Assembly: GCA_003241685.1 (NCBI GenBank)
Contig: QFPJ01000013.1
Location: 142,736 to 206,735 of the forward strand
Direction: 5' to 3'
Length of the DNA: 64,000 bases
From: Sphingopyxis macrogoltabida
Lineage (GTDB): Bacteria > Pseudomonadota > Alphaproteobacteria > Sphingomonadales > Sphingomonadaceae
A program made the translations under genes and the position numbers. Positions within the stretch are counted from its first letter, which is position 1, and each line of letters begins with the position of its first letter. This document shows positions 7,880-17,995 of the stretch, one piece after another. The notes beneath the pieces were generated by a model. That model was not told the origin of the DNA. It did no database searches and was given only the letters and a program-made list of their open reading frames with translations.

Positions 7880-9039
7880 TGGCCACCCCCGCCATGCTCG
7901 AAGGCATCCGCATCGCCGATATGTCGACGGTGATCTTCGGCCCCTATGCGACGCAGATCCTCGCCGACATGGGCGCCGATGTGGTCAAGATCGAACCGCC
8001 CGAGGGCGACCGGACGCGCTCGATCGGCCGCCATGCCAAGACGCGCGGCATGGGCGTACTCCACCTGACGATCAATCGCGGCAAGCGGTCGGTCAACTGG
8101 GACGTGCGCAGCGACAAGGGCCGCGCCGCGATCCGCAAGCTCATCGAAACGAGCGACGTGTTCATCCACAATGTCCGGCTCGACGGGGTGACGCGGCTCG
8201 GCCTCGATTATGAGTCGGTTCGCGCGATCAAGCCCGACATCGTCTATGTCCATTGCACCGGTTTCGGACAGGCGGGTCCGTACGCGCCTTTGGCGGCCTA
8301 TGACGATGTGATCCAGGCGAGCAGCGGCATCGCCTCGCTGTTGCCGCGCGTCACCGACGATCCCGCGCCGCGCTATCTGCCGATGGCGATCGCCGACAAG
8401 GTGTCGGGCATGACTGCGGCTTATGCGGTGCTCGGCGCGATCATCCATAAGCTGAGGACCGGCGAAGGCCAGCATGTCGAGGTGCCGATGCTCGAATCGG
8501 TCGCGGCCTTCAACCTGCTCGAACATATGAGCGGGCGAACGGTCGAACCGCGCAACGGTCCGATGGGTTATGCGCGGCAGGTGGACAAGGAGCGCCAGCC
8601 CTTTCCCACAAGCGACGGCTACATCAGCATCGCCCCCTATGTCGACGGCAACTGGGTCAAGCTGTTCACCGCCTGCGGGCACGGCGATATCCTGCTGGAC
8701 GAGCGGCTCACCGACCCGGTGCTGCGCTTCAAGAACGGCTCGCTGCTCAACGAACGGTTGCGCGACATCACCCCCGAACGGACCACCGCCGAATGGCTGG
8801 ACTTGTGCGGCGGGATTTCGGTCGCGGCGATGCGGGTGAACGACCTGGAGGAACTGATCGACGATCCGCATCTGAAGGCGGTCGACTTTCTGCGCCTGAA
8901 GCAGCACCCGACCGAGGGCGGCTATTATGAGGTGCGCCCGCCGGTCAATTTCTCGGCCCGGCCCGACCCCGAAATCGGCCCGGCGCCGCTGCTCGGCGAG
9001 CATAGCGACGCCCTGCTGCGCGAACTTGGCGCGGAGTGA
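7879..9039 (+). CDS. Class III CoA-transferase (CaiB/BaiF family), second copy
   Basis: A 386-residue paralogue of the preceding protein (GIRIADMSTVIFGPYATQILADMG, VVKIEPPEGD, IKPDIVYVHCTGFGQAGPYA), overlapping its stop codon by one base; a GTG just upstream is also possible. Sequence divergence between the two copies is considerable, so this is not a recent duplication. Translational coupling suggests a common complex or pathway. Role inferred: CoA activation of the operon's acid substrate. Confidence 0.92.
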   Translation: MATPAMLEGIRIADMSTVIFGPYATQILADMGADVVKIEPPEGDRTRSIGRHAKTRGMGVLHLTINRGKRSVNWDVRSDKGRAAIRKLIETSDVFIHNVRLDGVTRLGLDYESVRAIKPDIVYVHCTGFGQAGPYAPLAAYDDVIQASSGIASLLPRVTDDPAPRYLPMAIADKVSGMTAAYAVLGAIIHKLRTGEGQHVEVPMLESVAAFNLLEHMSGRTVEPRNGPMGYARQVDKERQPFPTSDGYISIAPYVDGNWVKLFTACGHGDILLDERLTDPVLRFKNGSLLNERLRDITPERTTAEWLDLCGGISVAAMRVNDLEELIDDPHLKAVDFLRLKQHPTEGGYYEVRPPVNFSARPDPEIGPAPLLGEHSDALLRELGAE

Positions 9040-9043
9040 TCGG

Positions 9044-10426
9044 GTGACGCAATCTGTGTCCGCCGCCGCTTCGCCCGCCACTCTCGACGCCCCGGCGACG
9101 GCGGCGGCGGGCTACACACCCGGCTATCGGCTGTATGTGATGTCGGCCTTGCTCGGCATCTATGCGCTCAATTTTCTCGACCGCCAGATCGTCAACATCC
9201 TCGCCGAGCCGATCAAGCGGGACTTGGGGCTCGCCGATTGGCAGCTCGGGCTGATGACGGGGTTCGCCTTTGCGCTCTTCTATACCTTCCTCGGCATTCC
9301 GATCGCGCGGCTGGCGGAAACCGGCAACCGCGTGCGCATCATCGCGGTGGCAATGGCGGTGTGGAGCTTCTTCACCGTGCTGTGCGGCTTTGCCCAGAAC
9401 TTCATCCAGCTGCTGCTGCTGCGGATCGGGGTCGGGGTCGGCGAAGCGGGGTGCAGCCCGCCGTCGCATTCGCTGATCAGCGACTATGCGCCGCGCGAGA
9501 AACGAGCGTCGGCGCTGGCCTTTTATTCGATGGGCATCCCGCTGGGGTCGCTTGCCGGGATGGTTTTCGGCGGCGTCGTCGCCGACTCGCACGGCTGGCG
9601 CACGGCGTTCATCCTCGCCGGCGCGCCGGGATTGCTGCTGGCGATTGTCGCGATCCTGACGCTGCGCGAACCGCGCGTTGCGGCGATGAAAGTCGCGATG
9701 GCGACGCGCGCGCCGACGCCCAAGCCGCGCTTTGCCGACGCGATGCGCGAACTGCGCTCGAAACGCAGCTTCTGGTGGATGTCGGGCGGGGCGGCGATCA
9801 AGGCGTTCATCACCTATGGGCAGGTCGCCTTCTACGGCTCCTTCTTCTTCCGCAACCATAGTGAAAGTCTGGCACGACTGGCGCGCGAGGTCGAGGCGGC
9901 GACCGGAATCGCTTTTGGCCCGTCGGGGTTGCTGGGCGTCGCGCTCGGCCTGCTGCTCGGCGTTTTCGGGGTGATCGGCATCTTCATCGGCGGCCGGATT
10001 GCCGACCGTATCGCGGTGAAGGATGTGCGCGGCTATATGATGGTTCCGGCGCTGTCGATCGTCATGGCCACGCCGTTCCAGATTGCCGGGCTGCTGACCG
10101 ACAATCTTTTGCTCGCCTTTGCCCTGCTGGCGATCCCGACCGCGCTCAATTCCTTCTACTACGGCCCGGTCGCCGCGAGCGTGCAGAGCCTGGTGCAGCC
10201 GCACACGCGGGCGACGGCATCGGCGATCCTGTTCTTCATCGTCAATATGGTCGGGCTGGGGCTTGGCCCGCTGGTCATCGGGCTGATGTCCGACCTGTTC
10301 GGGCGGAGCTTTGGCGAAGCCGAGGGGCTGCGCCAGGCGATGATCTGGAGCGCGGTGATCGGCATCGCCGCGGGCCTGTTCTTCCTGCAGGCGCGCCGCA
10401 CCATCCGCGAAGAAATCGTCAGCTGA
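9044..10426 (+). CDS. MFS transporter (spinster-like)
   Basis: A 460-residue inner-membrane protein with about 12 hydrophobic segments. Motifs include NFLDRQIVNILAEPIKRDLGL at the first helix/loop and GVGEAGCSPPSHSLISDYAP later on, typical of sphingomonad MFS carriers in aromatic and terpenoid clusters. A GTG start at 9044 is chosen because it begins four bases after the CoA-transferase stop and has GGAG upstream. It probably imports the substrate of the operon across the cytoplasmic membrane after TonB-dependent uptake. Confidence 0.9.
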   Translation: MTQSVSAAASPATLDAPATAAAGYTPGYRLYVMSALLGIYALNFLDRQIVNILAEPIKRDLGLADWQLGLMTGFAFALFYTFLGIPIARLAETGNRVRIIAVAMAVWSFFTVLCGFAQNFIQLLLLRIGVGVGEAGCSPPSHSLISDYAPREKRASALAFYSMGIPLGSLAGMVFGGVVADSHGWRTAFILAGAPGLLLAIVAILTLREPRVAAMKVAMATRAPTPKPRFADAMRELRSKRSFWWMSGGAAIKAFITYGQVAFYGSFFFRNHSESLARLAREVEAATGIAFGPSGLLGVALGLLLGVFGVIGIFIGGRIADRIAVKDVRGYMMVPALSIVMATPFQIAGLLTDNLLLAFALLAIPTALNSFYYGPVAASVQSLVQPHTRATASAILFFIVNMVGLGLGPLVIGLMSDLFGRSFGEAEGLRQAMIWSAVIGIAAGLFFLQARRTIREEIVS

Positions 10427-10468
10427 AGAGCATGTGGGCCGCCTGGGCCCATCGAGAGGAAACGGACC

Positions 10469-11650
10469 ATGGACCTGAGTTTCGGGCCGGAATATGAAGC
10501 CTATCGCCAATCGGTCCGTGCCTTCATCGCGGAGCATGGCAAGGACGCGCCGCGCATGATGAAGGCGGGGCGCGTCGCGCCGGAAAATCTGGCCTGGCAA
10601 AAGCTGCTGATCGAGCAGGGCTATGTCGCGCGGACGATCCCGCGCGATTATGGTGGGGCGGGCGAGGGGAGCGATATCCTCAAGACGCGCATCATCGACG
10701 AAGAATTCGCCGCGGCGCGCATGCCCGGCGGCCTGTTCAATGTCGGCGCGGCTTTTCTGGTGCCGATGCTGCTCGAACTCGGGACCGAAGACCAGAAACA
10801 GCGCTGGATCCGCTCGACGATCCATGGCGAGACTTTGTGGTGCGAAGGGTTTTCGGAGCCCGATGCCGGGTCCGACCTCGCCTCGCTCCGCACCCATGCC
10901 GCCGAGGACGGCGATGATTTCGTCGTCAACGGGCAAAAGATATGGACGTCGGACGCGCAAAACGCCGACATGATGTTCTGCCTCGTCCGCACCGAGACGG
11001 GCGCGCCAAAGCACCAGAGCCTGTCGATGCTCTATTTTTCGATGCGGACGCCGGGCATCGAGGTGCGCCCGCTGGCGACGATGACCGGCCAGTCCGAGTT
11101 CAACGAGGTGTTCTTTACCGATGTGCGGGTGCCCAAAGATCAGATCATCGGCGCGCGCGGGCAAGGGTGGGAGGCGGCGAACGCGACGCTGAAGCATGAG
11201 CGCGATTCGGTCGGCAATCCCAATTCGGGCGGCGCGAACGCCGCGATGCGGCTCAACCAGATCGCCGCGATCCTGGAGCAGGAGATCGTCGACGGCCGGC
11301 CGCTGATCGACGACGCCCTGCTGCGCGACCGGCTTGTCCAGCTCCGCTCGCGCGCCGAGGCGCTGCGCTGCCACGGCCTGCGCATGCTGACCGCCTCGGC
11401 GCGCCGTGAACGCAAGGGCGCGGCGGGGCTGATCGTCAAGCTGGTCGGGTGCGAGCTCAACCACCAGATCGCGGCGCTCGCCATCGATGCACTGGGCGAA
11501 GCGGGGACGCTCGCCGACCTCTCGTGGCAGCGGCGCTACATGTATTCGCTCGGCCTGATCATCGGCGGTGGGACCGCGCAGATCCAGAAGAACATCATTG
11601 CGGAACGCGGCCTCGGCATGCCGCGCGAGCCGAAAGCGAAGGCGGTCTGA
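10469..11650 (+). CDS. Acyl-CoA dehydrogenase, first subunit
   Basis: A 393-residue FAD flavoprotein with the family's N-terminal helical domain, the beta-domain block WCEGFSEPDAGSDLASLRT and NGQKIWTSDAQNADMMFCLVRT, and the C-terminal helical domain ending with GGGTAQIQKNIIAERGLGMPRE. GAGAGGAAACGG precedes the ATG. It introduces an alpha-beta double bond in an acyl-CoA. It is followed after one base by a second acyl-CoA dehydrogenase, the arrangement of the heterotetrameric enzymes used on steroid side chains. Confidence 0.93.
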   Translation: MDLSFGPEYEAYRQSVRAFIAEHGKDAPRMMKAGRVAPENLAWQKLLIEQGYVARTIPRDYGGAGEGSDILKTRIIDEEFAAARMPGGLFNVGAAFLVPMLLELGTEDQKQRWIRSTIHGETLWCEGFSEPDAGSDLASLRTHAAEDGDDFVVNGQKIWTSDAQNADMMFCLVRTETGAPKHQSLSMLYFSMRTPGIEVRPLATMTGQSEFNEVFFTDVRVPKDQIIGARGQGWEAANATLKHERDSVGNPNSGGANAAMRLNQIAAILEQEIVDGRPLIDDALLRDRLVQLRSRAEALRCHGLRMLTASARRERKGAAGLIVKLVGCELNHQIAALAIDALGEAGTLADLSWQRRYMYSLGLIIGGGTAQIQKNIIAERGLGMPREPKAKAV

Positions 11651-11651
11651 T

Positions 11652-12830
11652 ATGGAGTTTGGACTTTCCGACGATCAAAAGCTGCTTGTCGACACGCTGT
11701 CGCGGGCCTTGGCGGACACCGTGTCGGTCGATACGATCCGTGGGTCGGACCCGGCGCATGTCCGGGACGATCCGCTGTGGCGCCAGATCGTCGAATTCGG
11801 GGTGCCGTCGCTGCTCGTGCCCGAACAGTTTGGCGGGCTCGGGCTCAGCCTGCTCGACGCTGCGCTGGTGTCCGAATGTCTCGGCGCCGCGGCCGCGCCG
11901 GTTCCGCATATCGGCGCCTCGGTTCTGGCCCCGCTCGCGCTGACGCTGGCGGGAAGCGCCGCGCAGCAGGCCAAATGGCTGCCCCGGATCGCGAGCGGCA
12001 ACGTCGCGTTCGGCGTCGCCATATCCGAACATGCAGCCGGCGTGCGCGGCGATGCCGGCGTGGTTCGGACGGCCGAGCGTCTGACCGGCATCGCGCGCTT
12101 CGCTCTCGATGCGGCGGGCGCGGACGCTTTCATCGTCGCCGATCTGGAAGGCGGACTGCACCTTGTCGCCGCCGACGCACCCGGCGTGACCATCGAACCG
12201 GTCGCCACCATCGACCGAACGCGGGGGATCGCGCATCTCAAGCTCGACAATGTGGCGGGCGAACCGCTCGGCGAGGGCGTGGCCGGGCACGCGCTCCGCC
12301 GGATGATCGAGGCCGGCCGGATCATGCTGGCCGCCGACACGCTGGGCGCTGCGTCAGTAATGATCGACAAGGCGGTCGCTTATTCGCTGGAGCGCAAGCA
12401 GTTCGACCGGATCGTCGGATCGTTCCAGGCGGTGAAGCATCTGTCCGCCGAAATGGTGGCCGAACTGGAGCCGTGCCGATCGCTGATCTGGTACGCCGCG
12501 CACAGCTTCGACGCGCTGCCCGATGAATGCGCGGTCATGTCGGCCCATGCGAAATCGCTGACGGACGAGGCGGGCCGCTTCGTCGCCCGGACGGCGACCG
12601 AGGTCCATGGCGGGATCGGCTTTACCGATCTGCTGGGCCTGCACTTCTGGTTCAAGCGAATTGGCCTGAACCGGCAATTGCTGGGCGGGCCCGAATATGT
12701 CCGTCAGGAGATCGCCGGGCTGCTGGGTTGGGGGACCAGCCGGGGCGCCTCTGCATGTTCTGCTCTCGACCGCATGCCCGACTACGTCGCTATCGAGCGA
12801 TCGACCGCTTTCGGTCGCTTGACACCTTGA
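11652..12830 (+). CDS. Acyl-CoA dehydrogenase, second subunit, with an atypical C-terminal tail
   Basis: A 392-residue acyl-CoA dehydrogenase (MEFGLSDDQKLLVDTLSRAL, VPEQFGGLGLSLLDAALVSE, EVHGGIGFTDLLGLHFW). It is more divergent than the preceding copy, as usual for the second subunit of heteromeric enzymes. The family normally ends near LLGGPEYVRQEIAGLLG; the last ~30 residues here (from GTSRGASACS) do not look like family sequence and run into a strip with no recognisable gene. This suggests loss of the original gene end or of the downstream gene. Operon end. Confidence 0.85.
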   Translation: MEFGLSDDQKLLVDTLSRALADTVSVDTIRGSDPAHVRDDPLWRQIVEFGVPSLLVPEQFGGLGLSLLDAALVSECLGAAAAPVPHIGASVLAPLALTLAGSAAQQAKWLPRIASGNVAFGVAISEHAAGVRGDAGVVRTAERLTGIARFALDAAGADAFIVADLEGGLHLVAADAPGVTIEPVATIDRTRGIAHLKLDNVAGEPLGEGVAGHALRRMIEAGRIMLAADTLGAASVMIDKAVAYSLERKQFDRIVGSFQAVKHLSAEMVAELEPCRSLIWYAAHSFDALPDECAVMSAHAKSLTDEAGRFVARTATEVHGGIGFTDLLGLHFWFKRIGLNRQLLGGPEYVRQEIAGLLGWGTSRGASACSALDRMPDYVAIERSTAFGRLTP

Positions 12831-13433
12831 AGCTGTCAGTCCGCTACGGGCCAGCACCGGACCGAAAAGCATCGGAATGCCGCACAGATTCACACCAAAG
12901 TGGATCATTTCTGTTAGTCGAACTGTCGTTATGGCATCAAAAATGTGGGGCGGGGGTTCGCCGCCGGTGCCGGGAAACGCGGCGACCTGTTCGTCGCGGC
13001 CTGGAAGAAAGCGCGCGCGCAGGGGGTAACGGGGGGCGCCGGTTTATGCTGCGCGCGGCGCGGCGGGCGACAATCTTACCGACATGGCGAACAGCTTGCA
13101 TCGCGATCGGCATCCCGTCGCTGCTCCAGAACCGCCGTGCGCTGTCCGGGCGGGACGCCATGAGCGTGAAAACGCTGTCTCAGGACCGACAGCAATATCT
13201 CGGCCGTGGACGCGGCATGGGGATGGCCCGGTTTCCTGGTCACGCTCAGCCTCTTCTGCAAAGCGGCGTGGTCCGATGTGCGCTTTCGACCTGCGCGCAA
13301 TGCCAAAATCATACGCAAATACTACGCGCATGAGGATTTCGCTCTCTCGCAATCAAACGCGGCGGCCGCCTATTTGACGCTCCTGCAGACGACTCGCCGC
13401 GCCCCGCGGCCTGCGTCTTGCCGGAGCACCATC
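12831..13433. other. Strip without a recognisable gene between the CoA operon and kdp
   Basis: About 600 bases of mixed composition. Several frames are open in short stretches (for instance around 12945-13163 on the plus strand), but none shows a family resemblance and the frames shift repeatedly, so I read it as non-coding or decayed. The last 130 bases hold the presumed kdp promoter with two TACGC direct repeats (13312-13327). Confidence 0.5.
13312..13327 (+). promoter_or_regulatory. TACGC direct repeat, candidate KdpE site
   Basis: TACGC occurs at 13312-13316 and again at 13323-13327, a spacing of 11 bases, within ATACGCAAATACTACGCGC. OmpR-family regulators such as KdpE bind tandem half-sites about one helical turn apart, and the site lies about 110 bases before the first kdp-cluster ORF. 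The assignment is inference; the half-site is short. Confidence 0.35.
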
Positions 13434-13517
13434 ATGCAGGATCTGATCTGGGTCGGCATCATCCTTGCCCTCGTCGCCGCGAGCCTCGGCTATGCGCGGC
13501 TTTGCGACGACGCATAG
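13434..13517 (+). CDS. Small membrane protein (27 aa) upstream of kdpF
   Basis: An ATG with GGAG eight bases upstream opens a 27-codon frame. The product has one hydrophobic segment (IWVGIILALVAASLGYA) followed by a short polar end RLCDDA. It sits 12 bases before the kdpF start region in the same orientation. Short single-helix ORFs are found just ahead of kdpF in other alphaproteobacteria as I recall. A role in the Kdp complex is plausible but untested. Confidence 0.6.
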   Translation: MQDLIWVGIILALVAASLGYARLCDDA

Positions 13518-13529
13518 GGACCGATGCCC

Positions 13530-13619
13530 ATGACTTTCGACCTCTGGCTCGCGGGCCTCACCGCGCTCGGCCTTCTCTTCTATCTCGTCGCCGTGCTTGC
13601 GCGGCCCGAGCGCTTTTAG
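13530..13619 (+). CDS. kdpF: KdpF, small subunit of the K+-transporting ATPase
   Basis: A 29-residue single-span protein, MTFDLWLAGLTALG to LARPERF; the closing RPERF is the hallmark of KdpF. An ATG six bases earlier (13524) is also possible. KdpF stabilises the KdpABC complex in the inner membrane. It is directly followed by kdpA. Confidence 0.9.
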   Translation: MTFDLWLAGLTALGLLFYLVAVLARPERF

Positions 13620-13632
13620 GGGGGGCGGCGTC

Positions 13633-15336
13633 ATGACCTTTCAGGGATGGCTTCTCATCATCGCCTTTATCGGCGTCTTGCTGGCGATCACCAGGCCGAT
13701 GGGCCGTTGGCTGTTCGCGCTTTACGATGGACGTCCTACGCCGCTGCACCGTCTGCTCGGACCGGTCGAGGCAGGCTTTTATCGCTTGTCCGGGATCGAT
13801 CCGACCGAAGAGCAAAGCTGGCGGCGCTATGCCGTCCACATGCTCCTGTTCAATGCCATGCTGTTGCTCTTCACCTATATGGTGCTGCGTCTTCAGGGCG
13901 TTCTGCCGCTCAATCCACTCGGCTATGATGCGGTGGGCGCGGACGGCGCGTTCAACACGGCGATCAGCTTCACCACGAACACCAACTGGCAATGGTATTC
14001 GGGCGAAGCGACCTTGTCGAACCTCAGCCAGATGCTCGGCCTGACGATCCAGAACTTTCTGTCCGCCGCAACCGGGATCGCGCTCGCCTTTGCCCTCTTC
14101 CGCGGTTTCGCCCGGCGGAGCGCCGCGACGATCGGCAATTTCTGTGCCGATATGACGCGCGTCACCCTCTATCTGCTGCTGCCGATCTGCATCGTCTATG
14201 CGCTTTTCCTGATAGCCAATGGCGTGCCGCAGACGTTTGCGGGATCGGTTGACGTGACGACGCTCGAAGGCGTCAAGCAGACCCTTGCCTTGGGCCCGGT
14301 CGCCAGCCAGGAGGCGATCAAGATGCTTGGCACCAATGGCGGCGGCTTCTTCAACGCCAATTCGGCGCACCCGTTCGAAAACCCCAATGCGGTCACGAAC
14401 TTCGTTCAGATGCTGTCGATCTTCGCCATCGGTTTCGGCCTGACCTGGACCTTCGGCAAGGCTGTCGGCAACCAGCGCCAGGGATGGGCGATCCTTGCCG
14501 CCATGCTCGTCATTTTCCTCGCTGGCGTCGGCATCACCTATTGGCAGGAAGCCGTGGGCAATCCCGTGCTCCATCAACTCGGCGTCGCCGGGGGCAATAT
14601 GGAAGGCAAGGAGGTTCGCTTCGGCATCGCGGCCTCGTCGCTCTTCGCGGTCGTCACGACGGCGGCGTCCTGCGGTGCGGTCAATGCGATGCACGACAGC
14701 TTCACCGCCCTGGGCGGCATGATCCCGCTGCTCAATATCCAGCTTGGCGAAGTCGTCGTCGGCGGGGTTGGCGCCGGCATCTACGGGTTCCTGCTGTTTG
14801 CGATCCTTGCGGTGTTCGTCGCGGGGCTGATGGTCGGGCGCACCCCCGAATATGTCGGCAAGAAGATCGAGGCGCGCGAGGTCAAGCTCGCGGTGCTGGC
14901 GATTGCCGTGCTCCCGCTGCTTATCCTGGGCGGCACCGCGATCGCCTCGGTCACCGAGGCGGGGCTTGCGGGGCCGCTCAACGCCGGGCCGCACGGCTTT
15001 TCGGAGATCCTCTATGCGTTCACCAGCGCGGTGGGCAATAACGGGTCGGCCTTCGCGGGCCTCAGCGCCGGGACGCCTTTCTATAACGGCATGCTGGGCG
15101 TCGCGATGTGGCTTGGCCGTTTCTTCATCATCATCCCCATGTTGGCCATCGCAGGCAGCCTCGCGTCCAAGAAATATACGCCGGAGACGGCAGGCAGCTT
15201 CCCAACCACCGGGCCGCTATGGACCGGGCTGCTGGTCGGGATCGTGCTGATCGTCGGCGGCCTGACCTTCCTCCCCGGCCTCGCGCTCGGGCCGATCGCC
15301 GATCATCTCGCGATGATCAACGGCCAGCTTTTCTAA
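13633..15336 (+). CDS. kdpA: KdpA, potassium-binding channel-like subunit
   Basis: A 567-residue polytopic membrane protein, full length for the family. The four selectivity-filter-like loops are recognisable: TNTNWQWYSGE, GTNGGGFFNANSAHPFENP, AASCGAVNAM and AVGNNGSAFAG. ATG at 13633 follows the kdpF stop by 13 bases. KdpA takes up K+ from the periplasm at micromolar concentrations and delivers it to the P-type ATPase subunit KdpB. Confidence 0.98.
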   Translation: MTFQGWLLIIAFIGVLLAITRPMGRWLFALYDGRPTPLHRLLGPVEAGFYRLSGIDPTEEQSWRRYAVHMLLFNAMLLLFTYMVLRLQGVLPLNPLGYDAVGADGAFNTAISFTTNTNWQWYSGEATLSNLSQMLGLTIQNFLSAATGIALAFALFRGFARRSAATIGNFCADMTRVTLYLLLPICIVYALFLIANGVPQTFAGSVDVTTLEGVKQTLALGPVASQEAIKMLGTNGGGFFNANSAHPFENPNAVTNFVQMLSIFAIGFGLTWTFGKAVGNQRQGWAILAAMLVIFLAGVGITYWQEAVGNPVLHQLGVAGGNMEGKEVRFGIAASSLFAVVTTAASCGAVNAMHDSFTALGGMIPLLNIQLGEVVVGGVGAGIYGFLLFAILAVFVAGLMVGRTPEYVGKKIEAREVKLAVLAIAVLPLLILGGTAIASVTEAGLAGPLNAGPHGFSEILYAFTSAVGNNGSAFAGLSAGTPFYNGMLGVAMWLGRFFIIIPMLAIAGSLASKKYTPETAGSFPTTGPLWTGLLVGIVLIVGGLTFLPGLALGPIADHLAMINGQLF

Positions 15337-15348
15337 GGAAATTTGCAC

Positions 15349-17394
<2,046 letters not shown>

Positions 17395-17404
17395 GGAAAC
17401 GAAA

Positions 17405-17995
17405 ATGAAAAAGGACATCATCAGCGCGCTACGCCCGGCGATCGTCATGACGCTGCTTTTCGCCGCGCTGCTCGGGCTGGCCTATCCATTGGCGATCACC
17501 GGCATCGGACAGGCGATCTTCCCCGATCAGGCGAATGGCAGCCTTGTGCGCGACAAGGGCATCGTCGTCGGCTCGACCGTGGTCGGGCAGGCGTTCGGTT
17601 CGGAACGCTATTTCAACACGCGGCCTTCGGCAGCGGGCGACGGGTATGACGGGCTTGCCTCGTCGGGGTCCAACCTCGGCCCGACGTCGCAGGCGCTCGC
17701 GGACCGGGTGAAGGGCGATGTCGCCAGACTTTCCGAAACGGCGCCAGGGCCGAACGTCCCGCCTGACCTGGTGACGGCCTCCGCTTCGGGGCTGGACCCC
17801 CATATCAGTCCCGAAGCGGCTTTTTTTCAGGTCGATCGCGTGGCGCGTTCGCGCTCGCTCGACCCCGCGGCGGTACGGCGGCTGGTCGAACAATATGTCG
17901 AGCGGCCGATACTCGGCTTCCTTGGCGAGCCGCGCGTCAATGTGTTCATCCTCAATCGACGACTCGATATATTTGGGGCTAAACCCGCCGCGTGA
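17405..17995 (+). CDS. kdpC: KdpC subunit
   Basis: A 196-residue protein with one N-terminal membrane helix (IVMTLLFAALLGLAYPLAITG) and a periplasmic domain containing FNTRPSA, GLASSGSNLGPTSQAL and DPHISPEAAFFQVDRVA, all typical of KdpC. GAGGAAACG precedes the ATG. KdpC assembles and stabilises the ATPase. Its stop overlaps the GTG start of kdpD by four bases, showing coupling of pump and sensor genes. Confidence 0.97.
   Translation: MKKDIISALRPAIVMTLLFAALLGLAYPLAITGIGQAIFPDQANGSLVRDKGIVVGSTVVGQAFGSERYFNTRPSAAGDGYDGLASSGSNLGPTSQALADRVKGDVARLSETAPGPNVPPDLVTASASGLDPHISPEAAFFQVDRVARSRSLDPAAVRRLVEQYVERPILGFLGEPRVNVFILNRRLDIFGAKPAA

Noticed and set aside
8945..11464. Long open frame on the minus strand across the MFS and acyl-CoA dehydrogenase genes (about 840 codons)
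   Set aside because: Antisense shadow of two clear genes; no family resemblance.
12945..13163. Short plus-strand frame with a run reading GKRGDLFVAAWKKARAQG
   Set aside because: The run looks protein-like, but there is no start signal, no match I recognise, and the frame turns into low-quality sequence within 25 codons.
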